DNA of 21,680 nucleotides from Arthrobacter methylotrophus (lineage in GTDB: Bacteria; Actinomycetota; Actinomycetes; Actinomycetales; Micrococcaceae), in contig NZ_BAABED010000005.1 of NCBI RefSeq assembly GCF_039539965.1, forward strand, positions 1 through 21,680. Reading direction: 5' to 3'. The notes beneath the pieces are model-generated. The model was not told where the DNA came from. It saw nothing but the letters and a program-made list of their open reading frames with translations, and searched no databases. The translations under genes and the position numbers were made by a program. Below are positions 8,230-17,786 of this stretch, piece after piece. Each line of letters starts with the position of its first letter. Positions within the stretch are counted from its first letter, which is position 1.

Positions 8230-11200
8230 ATGTGGATTGTCCAACTCGCGCTGCGAAGGCCGCTGACGTTCATCGTCCTCGCCCTGCTGATCCTGCTGGC
8301 GACGCCGTTTACGCTCATGCGTACGCCCACGGACATCTTCCCGGAAATCGACATTCCGGTCGCGAGCATCATCTGGAACTACAACGGCCTGCCCGCGAAG
8401 GAGATGGCCGACCGCATCGTCTCCGTCACCGAGCGCAGCCTGACGACCACCGTCAACGACATCGAGCACATCGAGTCGCAATCGTTGGGCGGCGTGTCGA
8501 TCATCAAGGTCTTCTTCCAGCCCAACGCCAACATCCAGAACCGCACTCGCGCAGATCGTGGCGAGCACGCAGGCGCAGGTGCGGCAGTTGCCGCCGGGCA
8601 CCACGCCGCCGCTGGTGATCAAGTATTCGGCGTCGAGCATTCCGATCCTGCAACTGGGCCTGTCGAGCAACACGCTTCGGAGCAGGAACTCAACGATGCG
8701 CGTGTGAACTTCCTGCGCCCGCGCCTGATCACGGTGCCGGGCCATTGCCGTGCCGTTCCCGTATGGCGGCAAGAGCCGGCAGATCACGGTCGATCTCGAT
8801 ACGCAGAAGCTGCTGGCGCAGGGCCTGACGCCCGTCGACATCGTCAACGCGGTAGGCGCGCAGAACCTGATCCTGCCGGCCGGCACGCAAAAGATCGACG
8901 CCACCGAATACGGCGTCACGCTCAACGGCACGCCGGGCAGCATCGCCGCGCTCAATGCGATTCCGGTAAGGACCAGCAACGGCGCCACGCTGTACCTCGG
9001 CGACGTGGCCCACGTGCGCGACGGTTTCTCGCCGCAGACCAACGTGGTGCGTCAGGACGGCCAGCGCGGGGTGCTGCTGTCCATCCTCAAGAACGGCGGC
9101 GCATCGACGCTCGATATCGTCAAACAACATCCACAAGCTGCTGCCGGCCGCGGCCGCCGCGCTGCCTCAAGACTTGAAGATCACGCCCCTGTTCGATCAG
9201 TCGCTGTTCGTGAAGGCGGCCATTGAAGGCGTGATCCGCGAGGCGCTGATCGCCGCATGCTGACGGCCGCGATGATCCTGCTGTTCCTGGGCAACTGGCG
9301 CAAGCACGGCCATCATTGCGGTGTCGATTCCGCTGTCGATTCTCTCGTCGATCATCGTGCTGCACCTGATCGGCGAGACCATCAACCTGATGACGCTGGG
9401 CGGCCTGGCGCTGGCGGTCGGGATTCTCGTGGACGACGCCACCGTCACCATCGAGAACATCGAGCGCCACCTGCACGAAGGCAAGGCGCCCGTCACCGCC
9501 ATCCTGGATGGCGCCGCCGAAATTGCCGTGCCCGCCTTGTGTCCACAATCTGCATCTGCATCGTGTTCGTGCCGATGTTCTTCCTCACGGGCGTGGCGCG
9601 TTACCTGTTCGTGCCGATGGCCGAAGCGGTGATCTTCGCCATGCTGGCGTCATACGTGCTTTCGCGCACGCTGGTGCCGACGCTGGTGATGATGCTCATG
9701 ACCGGCCACCGCGCATGACGCCGGAAAGCCGACGCAAAACCGAGCACGTTCGCCGCATCTACCGGGCGTTCAACACGCAGTTCGAACACATGCGCGGCAA
9801 CTACGCCGCCATCTGGGCGGGCTGCTGGAGCGCCGCCGCGTATTCGCGCTGTCATTCCTGGGCTTCTGCGTGGCGTCGTGCGCGCTGTTCCTGGTGCTGG
9901 GCCGTGACTTCTTCCCGATGTGGATGCCGGACAGATCCGCCTGCACATGCGCGCACCGTCGGGCCTGCGGATTGAAGAGAAACCGCACGGCTGGCCGACG
10001 AGGTGGAAACAGCCATCCGCGACATCATCCCCAAACAGGAACTGTCGACGATTCTCGACAACCTGGGCGTGCCGAACTCGGGGATCAATCTGTCGTACAG
10101 CAACGCGGGCACCATCGGCACGCTCGACGGCGAAATCCTGATTGCCCTGCACGAGGGCGAGCGCAAACCGAGCGCGGAATACATCCGCCGCCTGCGCGAG
10201 GAACTGCCGAAGCGCTTTCCGGGCGTGGAATTCGCGTTCCAGCCTGCAGACATCGTCAGCCAGATCCTGAACTTTGGTTTGCCGTCGGCCATCGACGTGC
10301 AGTTCTCCGGCGCCGACGTGGCCACCAACAAGCAGCTTGCGGGCATGCTGGCCAACCGCATCAAGCAGATTCCTGGCGCGGTGGATACGCATGTGCACCA
10401 GCGTTTCGACCAGCCCACGCTCGCCCTGAACATGGACCGCACGCGCATCCAGCAGGTCGGCCTGGAAGGGCGCGACGTGGCGCAGAACCTGCTCGTGTCG
10501 CTCAGCTCAAGCTTCCAGACCTCGCCCACGTTCTGGCTGAACCCGATCACGGTGTGGTGTACCAGGTAGCCGTCACCAGCCCGCAGTACCGCGTCGATTC
10601 GCTCGACGCGCTGCTGCGCACGCCGGTCGCCGGATCGCGTGGCGGCGCGGGGCAGGCGGGCGGCCCGCAACTGCTCGGCAACCTCGTGCAGGTGAGCCCC
10701 GGCGTGCAGCCGCAGGTGGTGTCGCACTACGACATCACGCCGGTGGTCGACGTGTACGCCGCCGTGCAGGGGCGCGACCTCGCGCCGTGGCCAAGGAAGT
10801 GCAGAAGGCCGTCGACGAGATCCGCCCCAAGCTGCCGCGCGGGCGCGCAGGTGACGGTGCGCGGCCAGGTCAAGACGATGGAGTCGTCGTTCGTGGGCCT
10901 CGGTGTGGGCCTGGTCATGGCAATCGTGCTGGTGTATCTGCTGATCGTCGTGAACTTCCAGTCGTGATCGACCCGCTCATCATCGTGACGGCCCTGCCGG
11001 CGGCACTGGCGGGCATTGCGTGGATGCTGTTCGTAACCGGGACGACGCTGTCGGTGCCCTCGCTCACGGGCGCGATCATGACGATGGGCGTGGCGACCGC
11101 CAACTCGATCCTGTTGATCTCGTTCGCGCGCGAGCGCCTGGCCGAAGGCATTGCGCCGGTGCAGCCGCACTGGAAGCCGGCGCCACCCGCCTGCGCCCGG

Positions 11201-11429
11201 TGCTGATGACGGCGCTGGCGATGATCATCGGCATGGTGCCCATGGCGCTGGGCCTGGGCGAAGGTGCCGAACAGAACGCGCCGCTGGGGCGCGCGGTGAT
11301 CGGCGGTCTGCTGTTCGCGACCGTCTCGACCTCTTCTTTGTACCGGTGGTGTTTGCCAGCGTGCACAACAGACTGCAGCGGCGCGCACAACGACGTAACG
11401 ACTTGCGGGGAAGTGAAGGACATGTCTGA
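8230..11429 (+). CDS. RND efflux permease (AcrB/HAE1-like inner-membrane pump), frameshifted
   Basis: Proton-driven inner-membrane transporter, the engine of a tripartite efflux pump. Start ATG 8230 ([12 protein letters not shown]). Repaired length is about 1065 residues, usual for RND. The N-terminal membrane segment is followed by the typical [13 protein letters not shown] and the porter domain. The paired aspartates of TM4 are present in [13 protein letters not shown] near residues 401-402. The second half begins near [10 protein letters not shown] with the second periplasmic domain ([34 protein letters not shown]). TM10 reads [20 protein letters not shown], lacking the lysine found at AcrB position 940. 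At least ten frame changes occur (for example near 8538, 9250, 9302, 9540, 9830, 9930, 10550, 10790, 10965 and 11165). The stop TGA overlaps the next start. Substrate unknown; phenolics or solvents are possible given the neighbours. Confidence 0.9.
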
Positions 11430-12690
11430 CCAAACATCGTCCGTGTCCCGTCGGGGCATCACGTCGTCACGGTCGACCCGATCGAACAGGTGGACCGCGG
11501 CCCCGCCATGCGCCGCGCGCGCTGGGTCGTCATCATCGTGGCCGTGCTGCTAGCGCTGGGCGCGGCGCGCACCCTCGTCAGCCGTTACAACACACGCGCA
11601 TGCGCTGGAGCGCCAGGTTAGCCGCGCAGACCAGCCGCTACGTCACCACCATCGCGCCCAAGCCGGCCAGCGCCCACCGCGAGCTCACCCTGCCCGGCAC
11701 GCTGCAGGGCTATGTGGAATCGCCCATCTACGCGCGCACCAGCGGCTACGTGGTGCGCTGGTTCAAGGACATCGGCGCGCATGTGAACAAGGGCGACGTG
11801 CTGGCGCTGCTCGACACGCCCGAAGTCGACCAGGAAACTGAACCAGGCACAGGCCGCACGCAACCAGGCGGCTGCACGCCGCGCGCTGGCGCAGACCTCG
11901 CTCACGCGCTGGCAGAACCTGCGCCAGAAAGACGCCGTGTCGCAACAGGAGCTGGACGAGCGCACGAGTGCCGCCAACCAGGCCCAGGCCGACCTGGCCG
12001 CCGCCGAAGCCAATGTGCGTCGCCTGCAGGAGCTGCAGGGCTTTCGCCGCGTGGTGTGGCGCCGTTCACGGGCGTGGTCACCAAGCGCAATGTCGACGTG
12101 GGCGCGCTGGTCAACGCCGGCAACGCCGGTGCCACCGCGAGCTGTTCACGCTGGCGCAGACCGACCCGCTGCGCATCTATCTGTACGTGCCGCAGGCGTA
12201 TTCGCAGCAGGTGAAGGTCGGCAGGACGTGGCGGTAACGCTCGCGGAGCTGCCGGGCCAGACCTTCCACGCACCATCGCGCGCGCCTCCGGCGCCATCGA
12301 CACCGCCACGCGCAGCATGCAGGTGGAGGTGCAATTGCCCAACAAGGACGGCCGCCTGCTGCCGGGCGCGTACGTGCAGGTCGCCATCAAGGGCAAGGCC
12401 GCCGCAGAGGCGGGCCCCGGCGATGCGCAGGCGTTCCTCGTGCCGACCAACACGCTGCTGTTCCGCAAGGAAGGCCCGCGCATTGCCGTGGCCGAGAACG
12501 GCCCGCGTCGACTTGCGCCCCATCACCATCGGACGCGACTACGGCCGCACGGTGGAGATCGTCTCGGGCCTGAAGGCCGGCGATGCGCTGATCCTCAATC
12601 GGCCGACTCGATCGAACAGGGGAGGCGGTGACCGTCGTCGCGCCCAAGCCGGCGTCCGCACCGGCGGCTTCTGCGCCGCACGCATCATGA
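11422..12690 (+). CDS. RND efflux periplasmic adaptor (membrane fusion protein), frameshifted
   Basis: Adaptor that joins the pump to its outer-membrane channel. The ATG at 11422-11424 overlaps the permease stop (ATGTCTGA), showing translational coupling. About 422 residues. A short cytoplasmic N-terminus is followed by one membrane anchor ([17 protein letters not shown]). Then comes the barrel-sandwich/lipoyl domain ([19 protein letters not shown] with LALLDTPEV), an alpha-helical hairpin rich in Ala, Gln and Arg ([20 protein letters not shown]), the second lipoyl half ([19 protein letters not shown]), and the beta-barrel and membrane-proximal domains ([28 protein letters not shown]). Frame changes lie near 11460, 11597, 11837, 12060, 12140, 12225, 12275, 12505 and 12610. 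It ends ...ASAPHAS. Confidence 0.9.
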
Positions 12691-14135
12691 CGCGCTCGGC
12701 CACGTTCGGCACCCCGGCGCTGGTGGCTGCGCTCGTCGCCTCGCTGGCCGGCTGTTCGCTGGCGCCGACGTACGAGCGTCCGGCGATGGACATCCCCGCG
12801 CACTGGCAGACCGAAGCGCCCTGGCGCCCCGCGCAGCCGCCGACGACGCGCCCAAGGGCCCTTGGTGGCAGCGCTTCAACGATCCGCAGCTCGACAGGCT
12901 GATCGAACAGGCCCTGCGCGAGAACCAGTCGCTCAAGGTCGCGCTGTCGAACCTCGAGCAGGCCAGGCGCTCACGCGCGTGGCCCGGGCGAGCCTGCTGC
13001 CGACCATCACTGCCACCAACAACGACACGCGTACGCGCACATCGTCGGAACGGCCCGCTGTCGTCGTACACCAGCCCGACCATGTCGACGGTGCAGAGCG
13101 ACTTCGTGCTGCGCGCCGACGTGAGCTACGAAGCGGACCTGTTCGGCCGCTTGTGCGCAACACCGTCGCCAATGCCGCCGCCAGCGAAGAACAGGCCGGC
13201 GCCAACTTCGAGAACTTCCGCCTGCTGCTTGCCGCGCAGGTCGCCACCACCTGGTACAACCTGCGCGAGACCGATGCGGAAATCGCCGTGGTGCAGGAAG
13301 GGCTGGCGCTGCAGCGCAAGGCGCTCGATTTCGTCACCTCGCGGCACCAGGATGGCGCGGCCTCAGGGCTGGACCTCGCGCAGCAGAGGCGCTGGTCGAC
13401 AGCACCGCCACGCAGGCCGAGCTGCTGACCCGGCAGCGCGCGCAGTATGAACACGCGCTGGCCACGCTGGTCGGCACGCCGGCCCCGGCATTCCATATCG
13501 ATCCCGTGCCGCTCAAGGGCACGCCGCCGCAGCTTCCGGTCGCGCTGCCTTCCGACGTGGTCGAACGCCGCCCGACGTGGCCGCCGCCGAGCGCAGTGCC
13601 GCCGCCGCCAATGCGCAGGTGGGCGTGGCGCGCGCCGCGTTCTTCCCGAGCGTGATGCTCAACGGTGGCGCCGGCTGGGAAAGCCGCGACCTGGCGCTGC
13701 TCTTCAGCGCGCCGACGCTGCTATGGTCGTTCGGCACGCAGATCGCCCAGACGGTGTTCGACGCGGGCCGCACGCGCGCACGCGTGGACGTCGCCAACGC
13801 GGCCTACCGGGGCGCCATCGCCAACTACCGCAGACCGTGCTCGGCGCGTTGCAGAAGTGGAAGACGGCCTGGCCGGGCTGCAATCGCTCGACCGCGCCGC
13901 CACGCAGGCACGTGCGGCCGTGGACAGCGCCCGCAAGGTCTACGAGATCGCCAGCGTGCGTTACGAGGGCGGGCTGGCGACCTCGCTGGACGTGATCACC
14001 GCGCAGCAGTCGCTGCTGAACAACCGGCGCACGGCGGTGCAGATTCTTGGCCAGCAGATGACGACGAGCGTGTTTCTCGTCAAGGCGGTGGGCGGGGACT
14101 GGAATCACGCGCCGGTCGCGGCGGCCAAGCGCTAG
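12687..14135 (+). CDS. NodT-family outer-membrane efflux lipoprotein, frameshifted
   Basis: TolC-like outer-membrane channel completing the efflux operon. The start ATG (12687-12689) overlaps the adaptor stop as ATGA. The lipoprotein signal is clear: [20 protein letters not shown] then lipobox LAGC. This is followed by SLAPTYERPAMDIPAHW, a typical NodT start, and WWQRFNDPQLDRLIEQAL. The two outer-membrane efflux repeats are visible: QVATTWYNLRETDAEI in the first, and VVERRPDVAAAERSAAAANA...FFPSVMLNG with VRYEGGLATSLDVITAQQS in the second. Repaired length is about 482 residues, usual for the family. Frame changes lie near 12840, 12963, 13055, 13150, 13390, 13575, 13832 and 13853. It ends eight bases before the end of the convergent membrane-protein gene. 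Confidence 0.9.
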
Positions 14136-14143
14136 GCTGGGCC

Positions 14144-15073
14144 TCAGGCGACGCGGCGCAGAAAACCCCGCGCCGACAAAGAGCCCGCCGAGCCAGCTCA
14201 GCGTGAGCGCCACGGGACGAGCCGTTCGAGCAGATCGGTCGCTTCGCCGGCACGCGCAGCGCCAGCGCGATCACTGCCGCCATAGGACAGCGGCGGTCGC
14301 CACGCTCACCAGCAACGCGCCGAGCCCGTCGACAGTGTCCGCACGAGTGGCGGATGCACATGCGCCGGCGGACACAGTTCGGACATGCGGGCACGCACGT
14401 AGGCCGCCGTGCGTCGTGTGCCGTCGGTTCGCATCGGCGTGATGCCGCATGAGTGCATCCACGTTCGTGTATCCAGCACACCGGAATCTCAACTCCTGCG
14501 CAACCCGGCGCAGGGCGGCGCGTTCGCGCGCGTGGTCGGTGGCGTCGGACGGCGTTTCATTCGGGGCGGGCTTGTCGAACACGGCTGGCGCGGCGGCGGG
14601 GTCCGTCGTGCGCACCTCGTGCCGGTACGTCACGCGCGCGCGGCGCGAGCGCAGAGATAGCCGCCGTGCCCATCAGCAGCAGCGCCTCGACGGCCAACAG
14701 CAGAACGATCGGCCAGCGCCCCGCCGCGCCACCCGACGCGGCCGTGGTCCACGCGTGGATCCCGCCGCTCATGGCAAGCGTGGCCAGGAGTTGAAAGCAG
14801 GCCGTACCCCAGCCACACGAGGGGGAACCCGCGCACCCTCAGGAACGCCAGGGCGACGAGCCCGAGCGGAGCCGCCAGCCCTGCCAGCGCCGGCACCACC
14901 GCGGCCGGACCAGCATTGCCCCCGCCAGGCATCAGCGTCATGCCGATCGTCAGCACGATGGCCAGCCCCGGCAGCGTGCTGAGCCACAGCAGCGTCACCA
15001 GCCAACCGCGCACGCCATACAACCGGTGCGCCTGCGCGCGCGCTGCCGATATTGCGATCCAACTTTCGTGCAT
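14144..15073 (-). CDS. Hypothetical membrane protein with about six membrane segments, frameshifted
   Basis: I do not recognise this family. The start ATG (15071-15073) follows GGGGAG with 6 nt spacing, and the N-terminus is MHESWIAISAARAQAHRLYG. After frame repair four hydrophobic segments follow: around WLVTLLWLSTLPGLAIVLTI, VVPALAGLAAPLGLVALAFL, LVWLGYGLLS and WPIVLLLAVEALLLMGTAAI. A polar, charged stretch of roughly 100 residues (RERAALRRVAQELR, MRHHADANRRHTTHGG) comes next, then two more hydrophobic segments (LLVSVATAAVL and LTLSWLGGLFVGAG). It probably ends FLRRVA with TGA at 14144-14146. Frame changes lie near 14785, 14635, 14285, 14250 and 14165. It is convergent with the efflux operon. 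The N-terminus and first segments are well supported; the exact C-terminus is less certain. Confidence 0.6.
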
Positions 15074-15417
15074 GAAGCTCCCCGACCGGGTCCGCCATGC
15101 TGCGCGTGTGGCGCAGCGCGGCTCCTGAATTTTGGCGATTGTGTCATCGGGACAAGCCCGTGCGCCCCTCTAGAGTGGGGGCGGCAGCACATTGTCGTCA
15201 ATGTCTTGTGGGCCCAATGCCGACAAGGATTGCGGGTGATAAGTCGCTTTTAATTCAGATGTTGAAAACACTGAGTGTTGTATCGGCGCCTTAACGGGCG
15301 CGCGTCCGCCGGCGGCTCGGCGTCGGCATGTCCGGTGCGCATACCGGCCAGAACCATTTGCATGCGATGTGGGCAACAAGGCTCCTTACACTCGCTGCAA
15401 ACTCACGGGAAGCCGAT
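15074..15417. other. Gap between divergent genes; one 13-bp dyad, no gene seen
   Basis: The 344 bases between the membrane-protein gene and the D-aminoacylase gene show no convincing reading frame. They hold AACACT-G-AGTGTT, a perfect dyad at 15267-15279, about 140 nt before the aminoacylase start. I could not place a good sigma-70 promoter, although the AT-richer stretch 15238-15285 is the likeliest place for one. The GGGAAG-like sequence just before ATG 15418 is a weak ribosome-binding site. Confidence 0.35.
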
Positions 15418-17006
15418 ATGCGCCCACACCGTCTGCCGCAGTGCCTGCTGTCCGCCCTCACGCTGAGCCTTGCGCTCGCTGGTCCGGCCCGTGCCGCGCC
15501 GGAGCCTGAACCGGTCGACATCCTCATCCGCAACGGCACGGTGGTCGACGGCAGCGGCGGCGCGCCGTTCGTGGCCGACGTGGGCATCCGCAATGACCGC
15601 ATCGTGCTGGTGCAGCCCTCCGCCACGGGCGTGCCGGCAAAACGGTGCTCGACGCGCGCGGGCTGGTGGTGGCGCCGGCTTTATCGATCCGCATACGCAC
15701 GCCTATCACAACCTCGTCTCCAAAGACCGGCACCAGAACCTGCCGTACCTGCTGCAGGGCGTGACGACGGTGGTCATTGGCAATGACGGCATCGTGCTCG
15801 AAGGCGACGGGCCGGATCTCGACCGCATCGGGCCGACGCTCAAGGCGCTCGACGCCAACCGCATCGGCACAACGTGGCCATGCTGGTCGGCCACAACGCC
15901 GTGCGCCACCGCGTGATGGGCGACGTGGCGCGTGCACCCACCGCCGACGAACTCAAGGCCATGCAGACACTGATGGAAGACGGCATGCGCGACGGCGCAT
16001 TCGGATGTCGACGGGCCTGGTCTATACGCCAGGCGTATTCGCCAAAACCGACGAGGTGGTCGCGCTGGCCAGGACCGTGGCCGCGCGTGGCGGCATCTAC
16101 GACACGCATCTGCGCGACGAGGGCAACTTTCGCACTGGCCTCGTCAACGCCGTGAAAGAAGCGCTGGACATCGGCCGGCAGTCGGGCATCCCGATCCACA
16201 TTTCGCACATCAAGGCGCTAGGTGTGGATTCGTGGGGCAAGAGCGCGGAGGTCATCAGCCTGATGCGGCAGGCGCTGGCCAACGGCATGAACGTATCGGC
16301 AAGCCAGTATCCGTACACGGCGTCGAGCACGCACATCATTCCGGCGCTGGTGCCGGGTGGGCGCGCGACGGCGGCAACGACGCGCTTGCTCAAGCGTCTG
16401 GAAGACCCGGCCACGCGCGCGCGCATTGCCACCGACATGGAAAAGGCCATGCAACAGCGCAACGGGCCTGCGGCGCAGGTGCTGATCTCCGCCAACCCCG
16501 AATACAACGGGCAATCGCTCGAGGCGCTGGGCAAGAAGCTCGGCGTGAGCCCCGTCGACGCGGCCATCAGCGTGATCCAGCACGGCGGCACGAACATCGT
16601 GTCGTTCAACATGAGCGATGCCGATCTGGAAGCCTTCATGAAGCAGGACTTCGTCGTGGGCGGCTCCGACGGCATTGCCGGACACCCGCGCGAAGCCGGC
16701 ACCTTCGCACGCCGCATCGGCGAATACGTCACGCGCAAGCACGTGATGACGCTGCCGTTTGCCATCCGCCAGGCCAGCGCCCGCACGGCCGAAATCTTCG
16801 GCATCAAAGACCGCGGCACGGTGCAAGCGGGCAAGTTTGCCGACCTGGTCGTCTTCGACCCCGCCACCTACGCCGACCGCGCGAGCTATGAACAGCCGGG
16901 GCTGCCGCCGTGGGCGTGCGCTGGGTGCTCGTCAACGGCGCGGTGGCCGTGGCCGACGGCAAGGCGGTGCCGGATGTGCTGGCGGGTGGGGGCCTTACGC
17001 AAGTAA
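15418..17006 (+). CDS. Exported N-acyl-D-amino-acid deacylase family amidohydrolase, frameshifted
   Basis: Metal-dependent amidohydrolase, likely removing acyl groups from N-acyl-D-amino acids in the periplasm. The start ATG (15418-15420) gives a signal peptide (MRPHRLPQCLL, hydrophobic core, then PARA-AP cleavage). The mature enzyme begins VDILIRNGTVVDGSGGAPF, typical of the family. Metal-site motifs are FIDPHTHAYHN (HxH), YDTHLRDEGNF, HISHIKALG, and the catalytic Asp in VVGGSDGIAGHP. The motif after GVTTVV reads IGNDG, whereas D-aminoacylases usually have GNCG with a metal-bridging Cys. The barrel is followed by the C-terminal beta domain (VQAGKFADLVVFDPATY). About 528 residues after repair. 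Frame changes lie near 15643, 15672, 15870, 16005, 16905 and 16992; the last is inferred because ALRK-TAA makes a natural end at 17006. Substrate is inferred from family and neighbours. Confidence 0.85.
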
Positions 17007-17033
17007 ACAAGCGACGCCGCGCGGCGACGCAGC

Positions 17034-17695
17034 TCAGATCACGTCGCCGAGTTCGCGCACGTCCGTGCCGGTGCAGCACGCGAGTATCTCGGCGTCTTCC
17101 TTGCTGACAGACAGATAGACGTGACCGACTGCGCTGTCGAAGTACAGGCTGTCGCCCGGCGTCAGGCGAAAGGCGTCGCCGTTCTCGAAGCGCAGTTCGA
17201 TCTCGCCGCACAGCACGAAGACGAATCCTCGCCAGGGTGGCGGATGTAATCTGGAAAGTCGTTCGACCGAGCGCGCGCGGATGTGCGCGCGCATGGGGAG
17301 CATGCGTTTGCCGGTCAGCGCGTCGGCCAGCATGCCGTATTCGTAGTTCGGCGTGTCGTAGATGACCTGGCCGCCCGATGCGTGAATGTGGGGCTGATGG
17401 GTTGGACCGGCCCGGCATCGGGCGTGCGGCGGCGTCCCAGCAGTTGCTCGAACTCGAGCCCGAGCGCCTGGGCCAGGCCGGCGAACTTTTCGTACGTAAG
17501 GGCAATGTCGCCGCGCTCGGCCTTGGAGATCGTCGACAGCGCCACACCGGAACGCTCCGACAGCTCCTGCAACGTCAGCCCGCGCGCCTTGCGGGCCTCG
17601 CGGATGCGTGCGCCCACCTCCTGATGGTTGAGCTGACGTCGGGGCCCCATTGGCGGGGAATCGTCCTGGATGATGGCTTTTGTGCGCGATGCCAC
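17034..17695 (-). CDS. XRE-family regulator with C-terminal cupin domain, frameshifted
   Basis: Transcription factor with an N-terminal helix-turn-helix and a C-terminal cupin that probably senses a small ligand. I use the GTG at 17693-17695 (MASRTKAIIQDD), with GGAG about 8 nt upstream. The HTH (about residues 25-80) reads VGARIREARKARGLTLQELS followed by RSGVALSTISKAERG. The cupin (about residues 135-215) reads FVFVLCGEIELRFENGDAFR and LTPGDSLYFDSAVGH. The frame changes near 17375 and again near 17235. Total about 220 residues, usual for this class (PuuR-like). It is divergent from the MHS transporter and separated from it by two palindromes, so it most likely controls the transporter-amidase-RidA-DadA genes and itself. 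It ends 27 nt from the convergent D-aminoacylase stop. Confidence 0.88.
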
Positions 17696-17711
17696 GCGAG
17701 GTCTCCGGGTT

Positions 17712-17727
17712 TTCTCGTATACGAGAA
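17712..17727. promoter_or_regulatory. 16-bp perfect palindrome, operator copy 1
   Basis: TTCTCGTATACGAGAA, a perfect inverted repeat without central spacer, 16 nt upstream of the regulator GTG. This placement suggests autoregulation. It is repeated 24 bp away (centre to centre) with one change. XRE-cupin proteins bind such dyads as dimers; direct binding here is inference. Confidence 0.8.
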
Positions 17728-17735
17728 TTTGATTT

Positions 17736-17751
17736 TTCTCGTATACGATAA
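17736..17751. promoter_or_regulatory. 16-bp palindrome, operator copy 2
   Basis: TTCTCGTATACGATAA, identical to copy 1 except that one G of the right arm is T. It lies 35 nt upstream of the transporter GTG start. The two copies flank TTTGATTT. I could not assign a convincing -35/-10 pair for either direction, but both copies fall where the divergent promoters must be. Confidence 0.8.
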
Positions 17752-17786
17752 CTCAGACCTCCCCAGTCTCCAACCAGGAGCGCCCC

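Noticed and set aside
7810..9042. Long open frame on the minus strand over the marR end and RND start (about 410 codons)
   Set aside because: It opposes two strongly recognised genes, has low-complexity Arg/Asp/Gly-rich composition typical of GC-rich shadows, and shows no family motif.
17015..17026. CGCCGC/GCGGCG stem between the convergent aminoacylase and regulator genes as a terminator
   Set aside because: No loop in the perfect register and no T run on either side; such GC dyads are common by chance here.
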